Below are positions 1-10,973 of a stretch of 64,000 nucleotides of DNA, in pieces. Both the position numbers and the translations under genes were made by a program. Every line of letters begins with the position of its first letter. Positions within the stretch are counted from its first letter, which is position 1. The notes under the pieces are model-generated. The model was not told the DNA's origin, searched no databases, and saw only the letters and a list, made by a program, of their open reading frames with translations. The DNA comes from Halisarca cf. caerulea (lineage: Eukaryota > Porifera > Demospongiae > Chondrillida > Halisarcidae), in NCBI GenBank assembly GCA_963170055.1, contig CAUJGJ010000235.1, positions 189,101 to 253,100 of the forward strand, written 5' to 3'.

Positions 1-253
1 ATATGTAAATACCCCTATACCCCTTACAAAACATGTGCACATTGCACAAGTGTTCGAAAGGACATACACACGTAAATAATGAGCAACACAAGTACATACG
101 TACGTATGTACGAAGTTGAAGACATACAATATTCATGCTAATGCTGGTACCAATCACAGCAAACGTTCATGTATAGTACAAGCACAAAAGTACACATGTA
201 CACAGCCCCAGCCCCCCCCCCCCCCCCCCCCACACACACACACTTTGACTCAC

Positions 254-549
254 TCTGCTAAAGACATCAGACCAACTGTGTTCTCAGGATTCTGTCGTAG
301 TTTCGCCCTACAAGCCATATTTATAGCGTCACCCTGGGCATCTAGGCGAGTTGGGATGAAGTCCCCATTCCTCATCCACTCGCTATTGTCGACACTGAAT
401 GTTGAAAAATACAAAGAAATGAAAGAGTTGTGAAGAAAGATGAAATTATTATGATAAGGAAATAGAAGCAATCAAAATATTACAACATACACATAAATTG
501 CCATAAAACATCGATACACTCACCAAACAAGAGTAGCTTCTTGAGCCAT
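254..549 (-). CDS. PSMD4: 26S proteasome subunit RPN10/PSMD4, 5' end only
   Basis: Partial gene: coding exon 1 is 524-549 and exon 2 is 254-394; the rest lies beyond the left edge. Exon 1 gives MAQEATLV and a split Cys codon. The joined exons read [18 protein letters not shown], then an alanine-rich helix and [12 protein letters not shown], the hallmark start of the RPN10 von Willebrand A domain including its DNSE segment. RPN10 is the proteasome 19S subunit that receives ubiquitin chains through UIM motifs; those C-terminal UIMs are outside the window. Both introns have GT donors and the exon 1-exon 2 phase (2/1) is consistent. The start codon faces COMMD1, 268 bp away. The 253 bases to the left edge look like intron sequence with a poly-C/CA tract near 213-242. 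Confidence 0.9.
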
Positions 550-817
550 AGTCTCCCAATTGCTTGTGTCTACCAACCACTCAAATCAGATCTTGTGTGC
601 TGAATGTACTAGTGTGGGCGTGGTCCGTAATTAATTGAAGGGTTTAGCTCGAAGTGAAGAGAAATCTCTGAGGTTTGCTTTGCAGAGGGAAAGCTTTTGG
701 TAGCAGTGCTTTACCACATCTATTACCGTGTGTTCGACGCTTTGTCCTATTTAAATTCTATATGCTTATAATCCATTTTCTCATTTATTCCACCGTTTCT
801 CCCTAGACACTCATAAA
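550..817. promoter_or_regulatory. candidate bidirectional promoter, PSMD4/COMMD1
   Basis: The 268 bp between the divergent PSMD4 and COMMD1 start codons must hold both 5' UTRs and promoters. A GC/CACCC-type box (GTGGGCGTGG, 614-623) is the only recognisable motif. I see no TATA box in a convincing position. Bidirectional use is inferred from the geometry. Confidence 0.55.
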
Positions 818-1408
818 ATGGCGAAAGAAGGAGAGGGGTCGGTGAACAAAAAACTCTTAGCCTTTTTGAATGGCTTGACAAGAAGAAAGTTCTTCGAGGA
901 AGAAATTACCGATGAAATGCTCAGAGATCAAGTTCTAGGCGGGGTTGGAGAAGAAGGTGAGCGTTAATTGTAAACTGATTGCAATGATATCTTCCTTTTT
1001 TTCCTCTTTGTTCCATTGTCAGTATGGTCCTTCACCTGTGTGATGTGGGTGTTAATCTCAATCTTTATGCTTTTTGGTAGAGTACAGTACACTTGTGAAC
1101 AAGTTTGGAAGGTTAATAAACAGCATTGTCACATCAGACATGGATTTTGATCAACTGGACGTCTTTCTTCAGTCACAAATGAAAAAGAAAGAGGTCTGTG
1201 TGACCTATCTATCCACTGCATAATATGCTGTTCCCTGTTTTGTTGCTGTGTGTGTGTGTGTGTGCGTGTGTGTGTGTGTGTGTGTGTATGTGTGTGTGTG
1301 TGTATTGCTCTGAGCAAATACTGAAACACTCCTTCATCCGCAGGGTGGTATCTCTGCCAATGAAGCTGCTACTATTGCAAAATTTTGGAGATTACAGAAA
1401 AATAAGGT

Positions 1409-1455
<47 letters not shown>

Positions 1456-3381
1456 CCTCCCTTTGAACAACTTTTTTACTAAAATAAACCCTGGTATTGT
1501 ATAGCAGTGCACTTTTAACTTCATTGGAATGTCCTCCGGTGTAGTTCATTTTCCATTGGCCCGAATTGACTGGTCCAATCGTAATGCTGCTCCAAGGGGT
1601 CTGGATGTATAGCTTGCACTGTATGCTGTTTACCTTCTGTTTTGAGTATGTCTATCATGACAATATATACCTGCCTATGAACAGAAGACCTGTTCATATA
1701 CAAGTACGTATGTACATACGTACAATGCGTACGTACATCATGCCATGTACGGTTTACACTCTGCAGTACACACAGCATACACAGTGAATCCACAATATGC
1801 CTTTTACATTCAGTTCATACAGCATGCCCAATGTACCAAGTAATATGTATGTACAGTTCTTACCGTGGATTGAGTTCCTGGACCAGTATGCTCACTATAT
1901 ACAGAGCATACAGTTCTCTCTGTGCACATAATACATGTGTACAGTGTGCACAGTATGTGTTTACTTATATACTGTATATAGTGTACACAGTATGAGCATA
2001 CATACAATATGTAGTGTGTACAGTATAATATTGTGTACACAATATGTGCATACATACAGTATGTAGTGTGTACTGTACATATGTAGTATCACAGTATGTG
2101 AGTATGATTATACATTTATTCAAATAGCAGAGCTAGAAAGAGCTACCTGCCATCTGCCATTTTCCGAACAAAATATGAATATGGCTGACCAAAATTGAGT
2201 TGGGTCAGCCATTTGGCTGACCACCAAAAGTGAAAGCCGAGTTCCCATTATTGGCTATTGCAGTCAAGTGCCAATTTGTTTTGCCAATCGGAAGGTTCAG
2301 TGCTAGAAAATCCTTTGTATTATGTATGTACACATGTTCGTACATCCTACATAATCTATTATGGTCAGAAATGGCTGACCAATCTTCAAAATGTCCTACC
2401 AATATAATACTGGGTCAACCATTTGTCTTAGCAAAGGTCAAATGCTATTTCTACCACTGAAATAGTACTACTTTACAAGTACATACATACGTACACACAC
2501 GTACATACATATGTACACACAATAAATTTCATGTTTTGTAGATCCATGAGGTGATGGTGTCAAGGACTGCTTGGAACAATGAGCTAAAGTCTTTCAGTTG
2601 GAGGATAGATGCCTGCAGCAGAGCCAGACATGTGGCTCAGTTGAACAACATGTCCGCCATTGTTGAGCTCCAGCTGGGTCCACACGGGAAACCAGTGAGT
2701 TAGCTGAAAGCTTGTGTGTGCATTCAGATACATGTCATGTGATAAGCTCAGGTGGATAGGCAGCAGAGTTGTATTAGATTCAGAGTAAAGTGAAGGTTTT
2801 GATGAGTCCAATTGGGTCATTCAGAATCTATATAATGTACCTGGTTAGTTCACCCGCTAGTCCAGTACTTCTGAGAATTACGGGATGAGCAGGTAGGTTA
2901 TTACCTGATATGTCATTTTCACGTCTGGTGAAAAACGTAACAATGGTTTAATTTGATTACTAAGTTTCTGTGTAGATGTAGGTGCATGCTTCCACGCATC
3001 CCTCTGTACCTATACATAATATGGTATTTCCTATACAAGTGACAAGAAAAGAGGCACGATCCATGTCATAGAATCTCCAGCTTAGGAACTCTCAACTTGT
3101 CTGTGAATATACATACATAGGGAATTTGCTGCTGAGAAGGTTCCATCTCTTTTTGTTTAGTCTTGAGAGATTCCACTGATTGTATCTCCACCGTCACTTT
3201 CACCACCCTCACCCCTCCTCCTCCCCTCCTCCTCCCCTCCTCCTCCTCCTCCCCCTCACCCTTCCTATCCCCCCCCCCCCAGACGTCTGATGTTGTTCAC
3301 TTTGAAATGAATGATGAAGCTGTAAAGAAACTCCTCTCTCAGGTGGAAGACATTGAAAGGGCAATAGCAGAGAACTCTTGA
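818..3381 (+). CDS. COMMD1: COMM domain-containing protein 1
   Basis: Five coding exons: 818-956, 1081-1193, 1344-1406, 2542-2694 and 3283-3381, all with GT-AG borders and matching phases, giving 188 aa (the human protein has 190). The N-terminal helical domain contains SDMDFDQLDVFL and the segment EAATIAKFWRLQKNK. The C-terminal COMM domain follows, with the LKSFSWRID tryptophan-arginine core, then the AIVELQLG strand, and ends in an acidic helix (VEDIERAIAENS). COMMD1 belongs to the Commander/CCC complex, which recycles endosomal cargo, and also influences NF-kB and copper handling; the role here is inferred by homology. The intron 3 donor is followed at once by a (GT)n run (1411-1452), and another TG array precedes exon 3. 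Exons 4-5 are repeated downstream as a broken fragment at 14078-14854. Confidence 0.93.
1246..1452. repeat. two (TG)n arrays around COMMD1 exon 3
   Basis: An interrupted (TG)n array at about 1246-1303 lies in intron 2 and a pure (GT)n array at 1411-1452 starts four bases after the exon 3 donor. Exon 3 (63 nt, a multiple of 3) lies between them. UG-rich intron starts are known to affect splicing in other animals; an effect here is not shown. Confidence 0.85.
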
Positions 3382-5333
3382 TGTGTAGTTGTGTACTTTT
3401 GTAAAAACATCATCCCGGCTGTGTTTTTGTGTGTTTGAATGAAGCATGTTAACCTTGCTGTGTAAACCTGAGTCACTGTAAAGCATTTTGGTTACACATG
3501 CGTTATGCGTTGCTGCCTAGTGAGGAATGTGCAGGTAGCAATTCTGTACCAATGCAGGGTACAGCCCAGGTAATCCAAGGTGGTATAATCAAGTCAATCA
3601 TATCAAAGCTAACACACGTTTGAAGACCTACTTCTAAGTGTGCCGCGTACCTTCCAACCAAAATCATCTGCAAAGGCTTCTTCCAAGGTAATAAGACTAA
3701 ACATGATTGAGGCCAGTGAAGTACTTCAGTCACACAGAACAGGTTTGGAGAAAAGGTTTTATTATATGCTGTAATTTCAAATCATCTGGTCTCAATAGTC
3801 AGAGATGGTTGGCCATGAATTTTGTCTGGATGGACCTGGCCACTACCGACCAGTGTGGGAAGAACCTTGCAATGATATATTGTGAGTTTCCATTAATTTT
3901 CCGCAATTTCCTGTGGAAATTTCCAGTACATTAACAATTAAGTGCTGCATCATTTGAGTCAATGTACAGTCATATGTCATGCACAAAATAATTGGTGGTG
4001 GTGGATGATTGAAGGGTTTGGCAGATGAGGCGATCGATGGTAGATTAATCAGAATTCTCTGCATATTGTTGTTTTTCTGTACCAATCTGTATACTGCAGA
4101 CGCATGTAGGAATGTGGTTGAATTAGTACCCTGGCAGAAACTGTTAAGGGTATATTCTAGCATGATGGGTGATTGTGATGTGATCTAATGCGTATTATGG
4201 TATGAATCAACATACCAATATCCGTATTGTTATTCATCAAAAGCCTGTGTGGAACCATAGACACTCTGTCAGTGTTCTCCCCAGGTATCTTAAGCCGTGT
4301 CGGTCTAGCATACTAAAATTTAATACAATGCACTTGTAGAAATAAACATGGCATTGCATGCATTCATAGACTATTGAGAATCTATGTTTAGTACAAATCA
4401 TGGTAGTGCTCAAAAGCTGCATGCAATTTACATGTGATGCATTGTATGCAGGTGTATATGATGATGTATGTATGCATATATGTATGTACATATTCAACAT
4501 GCCTGGAATTATTTTTGGGGAGAACACTGTTTATACCACGTAGTATAGACTAAGAGTGTCTATATTATGATGGAACAAGGTAGCTATAGGGATAACGTTG
4601 TTTGTTGCACAGGGCTGGACAGGAATAGGGATAGTCATAGACATGCATAGCTATAGGCTAGCTAGGCATACATGGGGCTAGACGTGCATATAGGGATATA
4701 TAGTCAGGCCATAGATATTAGAAGGCATAGGGACTCATCCATGTTGGACAATCATAGAAATGCTGGTCTGCTCATTGGTCTTGGTACATACAGGACAGAC
4801 ATATGTTGCAGGTAGACCATGAATGATTTGTTGATACATTATTATTCAAATCAACAAACAATAATGATACAAAAAGAAGCCTCGCGGACTTGGGGTTAAA
4901 GCCCAAATGGCCGAACCATTGGGAAGGGCATACCTGGTAAGGCAAAAGAATGAAATCGTGACCGAGCCTCAGACACAGGGTTCATAAGTAAAGTATATAC
5001 TTCCCTGGCAAGGCCGGAGGGAGCAATATCTTGAAAATCAAAAGTCTGTTCAAACAACATGACGGCAGCCATGCTAATTGAAATCATCAGGGGTCACCAA
5101 TTGGCCACCAATCTTCAACGTTTCTGCCTGCATGACTCAAGATCCTGTCCCATCCTTGGTCACTGTTTGTAGTCTTTCCATTCAGAGGCCATGGCGGTCT
5201 TCACATTCACAATCTTTAACCTATTCTCACTCACCACGTGCCGGGTGGTCGCCATCTTCATCACATGTAGTTTCATTCATTATAATCATAAAAATTACAT
5301 ATACTCCAGCTAGGTTACAGAATTAATATAGTA
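3382..5333. other. spacer between COMMD1 and the RING/TRAF gene
   Basis: No convincing gene was found. The first part (to about 4110) resembles the matching spacer of unit 2 (about 14855-15250). Later parts appear specific to unit 1. A half-palindrome (GTAGTATAG...GTGTCTAT, about 4540-4565) belongs to a short dispersed family also seen at 15797-15815, 17961-17996, 30351-30369 and 39140-39195. The minus-strand reading frame at 4896-5087 is discussed under rejected items. Confidence 0.5.
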
Positions 5334-5796
5334 CCGTATATGCTCTAATTTTTCGTCAGAGCAATTGTCAGGGAAAAAACATCATTTAGAATGGAATTGC
5401 AAGGATTCTGAAAGGTGGCGAATAATTGGAATGGGGGGACGAATATTTAGAATCGACAACGGCGAATTAGAACCATCAAAAAATGGCCGTTTCTAGTTTG
5501 AGAATTGTTGCGCCCGTTCGAGGATACCATGTGAACAAGGAATTTTGGAATCCGAATTCAACGATTACTCAAACGAAATAAAAATGATGAATATAAACGA
5601 AGGAACAGCAGTTTCTCCAGTATATCAATGGCACAACAAATGGCAGAACGAAGGCGTCCAGCCTGCGTGACGATTAATTAGGGTCTCTGACGTAGGATTA
5701 GAACACATGCTATTTCGTCATCAATTAGAATACTTTTCATCCCTTTTGGAGCCCATGACGAATAATTGGAATGACGAAAAATTAGAGCATATACGG
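5334..5796. mobile_element. 463-bp non-autonomous DNA transposon
   Basis: Perfect terminal inverted repeats of about 24 bp (CCGTATATGCTCTAATTTTT outward at the left, its complement at the right) flank an AT-rich interior with no coding capacity. TA dinucleotides at 5332-5333 and 5797-5798 fit a Tc1/mariner-type target duplication. It lies 180 bp upstream of the RING/TRAF copy 1 start. I see no equivalent in unit 2. Confidence 0.85.
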
Positions 5797-5976
5797 TATG
5801 TTCCATGCATGGCCAGAGTGGTCTGATTAGCTATACATACAGTAGAACCTCGCTAAGAACATGCACTCGCAACAAAATTAAATTTCTGCTCAGTATAATG
5901 AGGCATGCATGTTAGTTTCTGTAGTGTTGCAGCTCACTGCACATCACGTGATAAACATGCATCATCAAGCATCATC

Positions 5977-7335
5977 ATGGCTGTCTCTGAGGGTGGATAC
6001 ACCTTTCGATTCGTTGGAGAAGAAAGGATTAGAAGGGAGTTGAAGTGTCCGATTTGCCTCTTGGTGTTGAAGACTCCGCATCTTACGGACTGCTGTGGAG
6101 CTGACTTCTGCAAGAGCTGTATCGATGGGGTTAAAGGTCAGAACAAACCATGTCCACTTTGCCGAGAGGATTTCAAAACTATGATTAATAAGAAGGTGGA
6201 GAGAGAGGTCCAACTTCTTTCCATTTATTGCGTTAACTCGTCGAAAGGGTGTACCTGGACGGGAGCTATCAAAGACCTCGATGATCATATCGCTGATGGG
6301 AACGGTACAAACGTGACAGCGAACAGGAGCGTAGGATCCATTGTAATAGATATGCGGCCTATATATGCGCAAACTGAGGAACGTATTTGTCAATACCAGG
6401 ACCTGCGATGCCCCCTTGGATGCGGCGAGTACTTTCTTAGAAAAGATGTTGTGTACCACAGAAAGAATATTTGCCCTCAAAGGCCTTTTGAGTGTCTTCA
6501 TTGCGGAACCAGAGATACTTTCACCCACATATCAGCTAAACACTATCCTATTTGCAAGCAGTTTCCTCTGCAGTGCCCAAACGCATGCATCAAGGACACC
6601 ATCCCGCGTGGAAAGATGCCCGAACATCTTGAAGTGTGTCCACTACAGCCTGTGTTGTGCCCATATGCTAAGTATGGATGTAAATCATCTGTTGTACGTC
6701 ATGATCACGAGAAACATTTGAAAGATGCTGTACACACTCATCTGGAAATGGTGACAAAATCACACGAGAAGCTTGTAGAGGAGGTGAAGCAAATGTCTAT
6801 GGACACAAGCAGCCTTAAAACTGGAAAGCTTGTAGAGGAGGTGAAGCAAATGTCTATGGACACAAGCAGCCTTAAAACTGGATCTGATTACGAATCTGAT
6901 TCAGCACTTTGTGTTGAAATTCCACTACCACAGAAAATGCTTTATCGTAATTTAAAAGTGATAGTGAAGAAGGGTAGCCTTTTACCTGAAGTTACAGATA
7001 TTAAAGTCGTTGCCATTTGCAGCAGCCTAGGGTTCAATGTGGGGATCAACAAGCTCCTCAATGACCAGCTGAAAGGTCTACTACAGCAAAAAGTGGGCAG
7101 GCAGTACCAAAATTATAAATCTGCCACATTCAATGTGTTCTCTGTTCCCTGTCCACCCTCAACCATTAATTGTCGCTTCCTTGTGGTTGTTGACATCGCG
7201 AACCGTACCACTGGCACCCACCAGGACCATAACAAATACCTCCAACAGATCTTACACAGTGTTTTTAAGGAAGTAGGCCTTGGAGTTGCCTGGTGTTGCC
7301 AGAGTACCACAAGTAGACGTCTTGAAGTTGTATAG
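5977..7335 (+). CDS. RING/TRAF-zinc-finger, macro-like protein, copy 1 (frameshifted tail)
   Basis: Intronless, 452 aa from the MAVSEGG start. That start is preferred over an in-frame ATG at 5905 because similarity to copy 2 begins there. N-terminal RING: CPIC near residues 24-27 and CPLC near 59-62, likely an E3 ubiquitin ligase fold. In copy 1 the expected His ligand is Asp (codon 6103-6105, CCGADFC against CCGGHFC in copy 2). TRAF-type zinc fingers follow, with CPLGC, CLHCGT, CPNAC and CPYAKYGC motifs. A 19-aa coiled stretch (KLVEEVKQMSMDTSSLKTG) is perfectly duplicated in tandem (57 bp, about 6769-6882). The C-terminal part resembles a macro domain, but after residue ~430 (HSVFKEVG) the frame is lost and the protein ends in an unrelated tail. 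The missing ligand plus the frameshift suggest decay of this copy. A truncated but used protein remains possible. Confidence 0.75.
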   Translation: MAVSEGGYTFRFVGEERIRRELKCPICLLVLKTPHLTDCCGADFCKSCIDGVKGQNKPCPLCREDFKTMINKKVEREVQLLSIYCVNSSKGCTWTGAIKDLDDHIADGNGTNVTANRSVGSIVIDMRPIYAQTEERICQYQDLRCPLGCGEYFLRKDVVYHRKNICPQRPFECLHCGTRDTFTHISAKHYPICKQFPLQCPNACIKDTIPRGKMPEHLEVCPLQPVLCPYAKYGCKSSVVRHDHEKHLKDAVHTHLEMVTKSHEKLVEEVKQMSMDTSSLKTGKLVEEVKQMSMDTSSLKTGSDYESDSALCVEIPLPQKMLYRNLKVIVKKGSLLPEVTDIKVVAICSSLGFNVGINKLLNDQLKGLLQQKVGRQYQNYKSATFNVFSVPCPPSTINCRFLVVVDIANRTTGTHQDHNKYLQQILHSVFKEVGLGVAWCCQSTTSRRLEVV

Positions 7336-7588
7336 TGTTGCCTTAACACCACAAGTAGGCACCTTGAAGTTCCCTAGTGTTGCCATAGCACCACATACTT
7401 TTAGAGTTGGGGGATGCGTTGACTCCGTCTTTTCTACATTTATGCAAATGCTCAATCAAAGACATAATTTTAGGTTTTTGACAGATATGAGGTTTCTAGC
7501 ACCCACCTCAAGTATGTTCGAACAGTTAATATTTGAGGCTGAACATTGTACTGATAAACAATTATTAACAAGTACTATCCTATTATGA
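7270..7588 (+). pseudogene. out-of-frame C-terminus of RING/TRAF copy 1, with 42-bp repeat
   Basis: The ancestral C-terminus survives in another frame, still reading SVAIAPHTFRVGG and ending FEAEHCTDKQLLTSTILL before a stop at 7588. Just upstream a 42-bp unit (GTAGGCACCTTGAAGTTCCC...) occurs about three times (40, 42 and 42 bp, about 7274-7397), where copy 2 has one. At protein level this is a 14-aa repeat around a SVAxxP core. The first unit is two bases short, which explains the frameshift. Confidence 0.75.
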
Positions 7589-7847
7589 TAATTTATTGTT
7601 GTGACTGAAGTTTTGTAACATCAAGATGTATTAATTTGAATCCCCGTGTGCTGCAAATAATGTTATATACTGTTATTGTAACTGCACACTGTATTTTAGT
7701 AACAGTTACTGTAAGTAGATAGGAACTGCATTAATTGTCAAACTGATCAAAGAAATTACAAACATGTCCAATAGCTTACATAATAGTGTAGCATGTGTTC
7801 AGGAAGGCAGACATTGAAAATGCCTGACCGTAATTCCATCATGCACA

Positions 7848-7849
<2 letters not shown>

Positions 7850-7937
<88 letters not shown>

Positions 7938-8007
7938 GTATGCATGTGTGTGTGTGTGTGTGTGTGCGTGTGTATGCATATGTGTGTGTGTGTGTGTGTG
8001 TGTGTGT
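7850..8007. repeat. (TG)n microsatellite
   Basis: Long interrupted TG array between the RING/TRAF copy 1 and ARL copy 1 3' ends. The corresponding array in unit 2 is at about 18040-18108. The open frames through it (poly Cys-Val or Thr-His) are artefacts. Confidence 0.9.
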
Positions 8008-8331
8008 TCGTGTATGTGTATAATGTGCATGTGTGTGTGCAGATATGTGTATGAGCAGGGATGCACATGCCAATAGCTAGCTATATAGTGTGTATACTCT
8101 TATTAATGCTTTACTGAATCCAAATCTTACAATTTTGATGATTGCTAAATCCTGACTATCCATGGAGCTAAGGCCTTCATCGATATTAAATTCTTTAAAA
8201 TTTTAAATTAGTATATAATATACCAAACATTGCATTTAAACATAACATCACAGATTGTACATATTATACTTATATAGCACTTGACAACAATAATTGACTG
8301 TAATAAAAATATATCAAATTCAATGATATTT

Positions 8332-9164
<833 letters not shown>

Positions 9165-9871
9165 ATGGCGAAAGAGTTTCGTTCATTCCACGCTGGCGGT
9201 CTCACTCCGCCGCGCCAGAGGCAGTATGCTTCTTTGTCTGACAGGTTGTCGGACGAGAAATACGATGCTGAACAATATTTGAAGGCATTAGCGTCGAGAA
9301 TGAACGACGACGTTCTGACAGAGTTCAAGGAAGAACGGAGGGAGATAATGGTTGTGGCGGAAAACACTTCTCAGAAACTCAAGCAAAATGTTTACAAGAA
9401 TTATACCAGGTAAGTTTAATTGGTTAAGTAGTTTTTTCAAGTTGAGTTATTTATTCGGGATACTTCTTGGATGCATCCATAATAGTATGATTAAGTACAG
9501 AATCATTGAGATACAGAATTGTCTATCGTGACGTGTGTGTGGTGTACGTAAGTGTCTCCCATTTGTGTTCTGATTCTTGAAACTGTGCCACACACTCTGC
9601 TGGCTATCATGTTTGGACCTAGATTTGGATTCATATAACATGTTTTAATGTACCTTTTCCCGAACCCAGTATCAAAATATCCATTTTGAGTAACAATAAT
9701 AATGATTATGACAGTCTCACACAGCCAGACCCAAATCTCTGATCCTACCGTACGAAGGAGAGGTTTCTCAATGCGGTGACACTCCACGTTGAGATCCTAC
9801 ATGCATACATTTTGAGTAGAAAGGGGTTCTCCAGTTAGCACCCACCTAGGTAGATTCTAACATTGATACCA

Positions 9872-10040
9872 CAGTGAATTCTCATTAATCCACCACTTTA
9901 TCCACCAAACCCTTTTATCTGCCCATCAATTTAGTGCACAAATTGATTGAAAAGGCTGCACATTGATTTGATAATCTGCCAATTCAATAATTTGCCCATT
10001 TTTTTCTAGACAAACTGCAGTGATTAGTGAGAACTCACTG
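9872..10040. mobile_element. MITE in EXOC8 copy 1 intron, shared with copy 2
   Basis: Ends CAGTGAATTCTCATTAATCC and its imperfect complement (TTAGTGAGAACTCACTG). The same element is at 20819-20990 in copy 2, so it inserted before the duplication. No coding capacity. Confidence 0.75.
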
Positions 10041-10226
10041 TATACACACAGTTGTTCAGCTAGCTTTGAGAGCATAGCTACTGGATAAGCTCACTAACCT
10101 CCCACCATGGGCCTAAGAAGGTGGAATTTCCAACTCCATTATGCTAATGGTGTGTGCTTGTTTTCAGTTCAACCTTGTTCTCCCTCAATTGGGTACACTT
10201 GTGTACGCTGCACTTCTGCAAATGTA

Positions 10227-10402
10227 CAGTGAAACCTGTCTAATCCAGCACCCGTTGGGGAATGTAAAACAGTGCTGGATTAGCAGGTTGCTGGATTACA
10301 GAGGTCAGTTTGTATGGTAAATTAATGGTTGGTGCCAGAGAACCTTGACCGGTTTAGGAGAATGCTGGTTTGTAGAGGTGCTGGATTAGGCAGGTTCCAC
10401 TG
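10227..10402. mobile_element. 176-bp MITE, only in copy 1, TA target duplication
   Basis: Inverted ends CAGTGAAACCTGTCTAATCC and GGATTAGGCAGGTTCCACTG, flanked by TA at 10225-10226 and 10403-10404. Unit 2 has the empty site (AAATGTACTGTATA near 21172-21185) with a single TA. A close relative in opposite orientation is at 28576-28734. Confidence 0.88.
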
Positions 10403-10815
10403 TACTGTATATGTGTACTGTGTATTGTCAGCTTCTTATGCATGCGTCCATTGTAATCATCCCTATAGTATCTATCAGTGTGTGGGGGGGAAGTATGTGA
10501 GTGTGAGTGTATGTACATATGTGTGTGAGGGGCGAGTGTGAGTGTACGTATGCGTGTGTGGGTGTGGGTGGGTGTGTGTGTATCTGGGTGAATACGTATG
10601 TGTGACTGGGTAGGATTGTGTGTGTGTGTGTGTAGGTGTGTAGATGTGTGAGTATGTGGGTGAGCGTACTCCCCCACATATACATACACACACTCTGAGA
10701 CCGACAAGCTAAACCATTCCATGTACATATACACCCAGGTAGATTATGGATGGTCTAACTAACCAGACCAGCCTCTCATGTGCACTGTGACTACTCCATC
10801 TTGTAGTATGTAGTT

Positions 10816-10973
10816 CAGTGAAACCTCTGTAATCCGGCCACCTTGGGACCAATGAATTTGGCCGGATTAGAGAGGTCCATTTCAATATGTGGGTAACTTT
10901 TGGGACCAAACAGTATGACTGGTTTAGACAGTGTGACCGATTAATAGAGGCTTGGATTAGAGAGGCTTCACTG
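10816..10973. mobile_element. MITE shared by both EXOC8 introns
   Basis: Inverted ends CAGTGAAACCTCTGTAATCC and GGATTAGAGAGGCTTCACTG. The copy 2 version is at about 21720-21878. Present in both units, so it predates the duplication. Confidence 0.75.

Noticed and set aside
4896..5260. Minus-strand frame starting MISISMAAVMLFEQTFDFQDI, with a possible upstream mini-exon (ATG GCG ACC ACC CGG, then GTGAGT)
   Set aside because: The opening faintly resembles the RPB8 N-terminus (LFExxFDxxDIxPxG), but the rest does not. No acceptor gives a continuous frame, and there is no counterpart in unit 2. Left unassigned; a profile search of the 63 aa against RPB8 would decide.
5965..6528. 187-aa minus-strand frame opposite the RING/TRAF gene
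   Set aside because: Shadow of the plus-strand coding sequence. The corresponding frame in copy 2 is interrupted.
7756..8076. Several open frames coding poly(Cys-Val) or poly(Thr-His)
   Set aside because: They are translations of a (TG)n array. The same applies to frames over 18.0, 27.2-27.9, 50.2, 53.2-53.7, 55.1, 57.0 and 62.6-63.1 kb.
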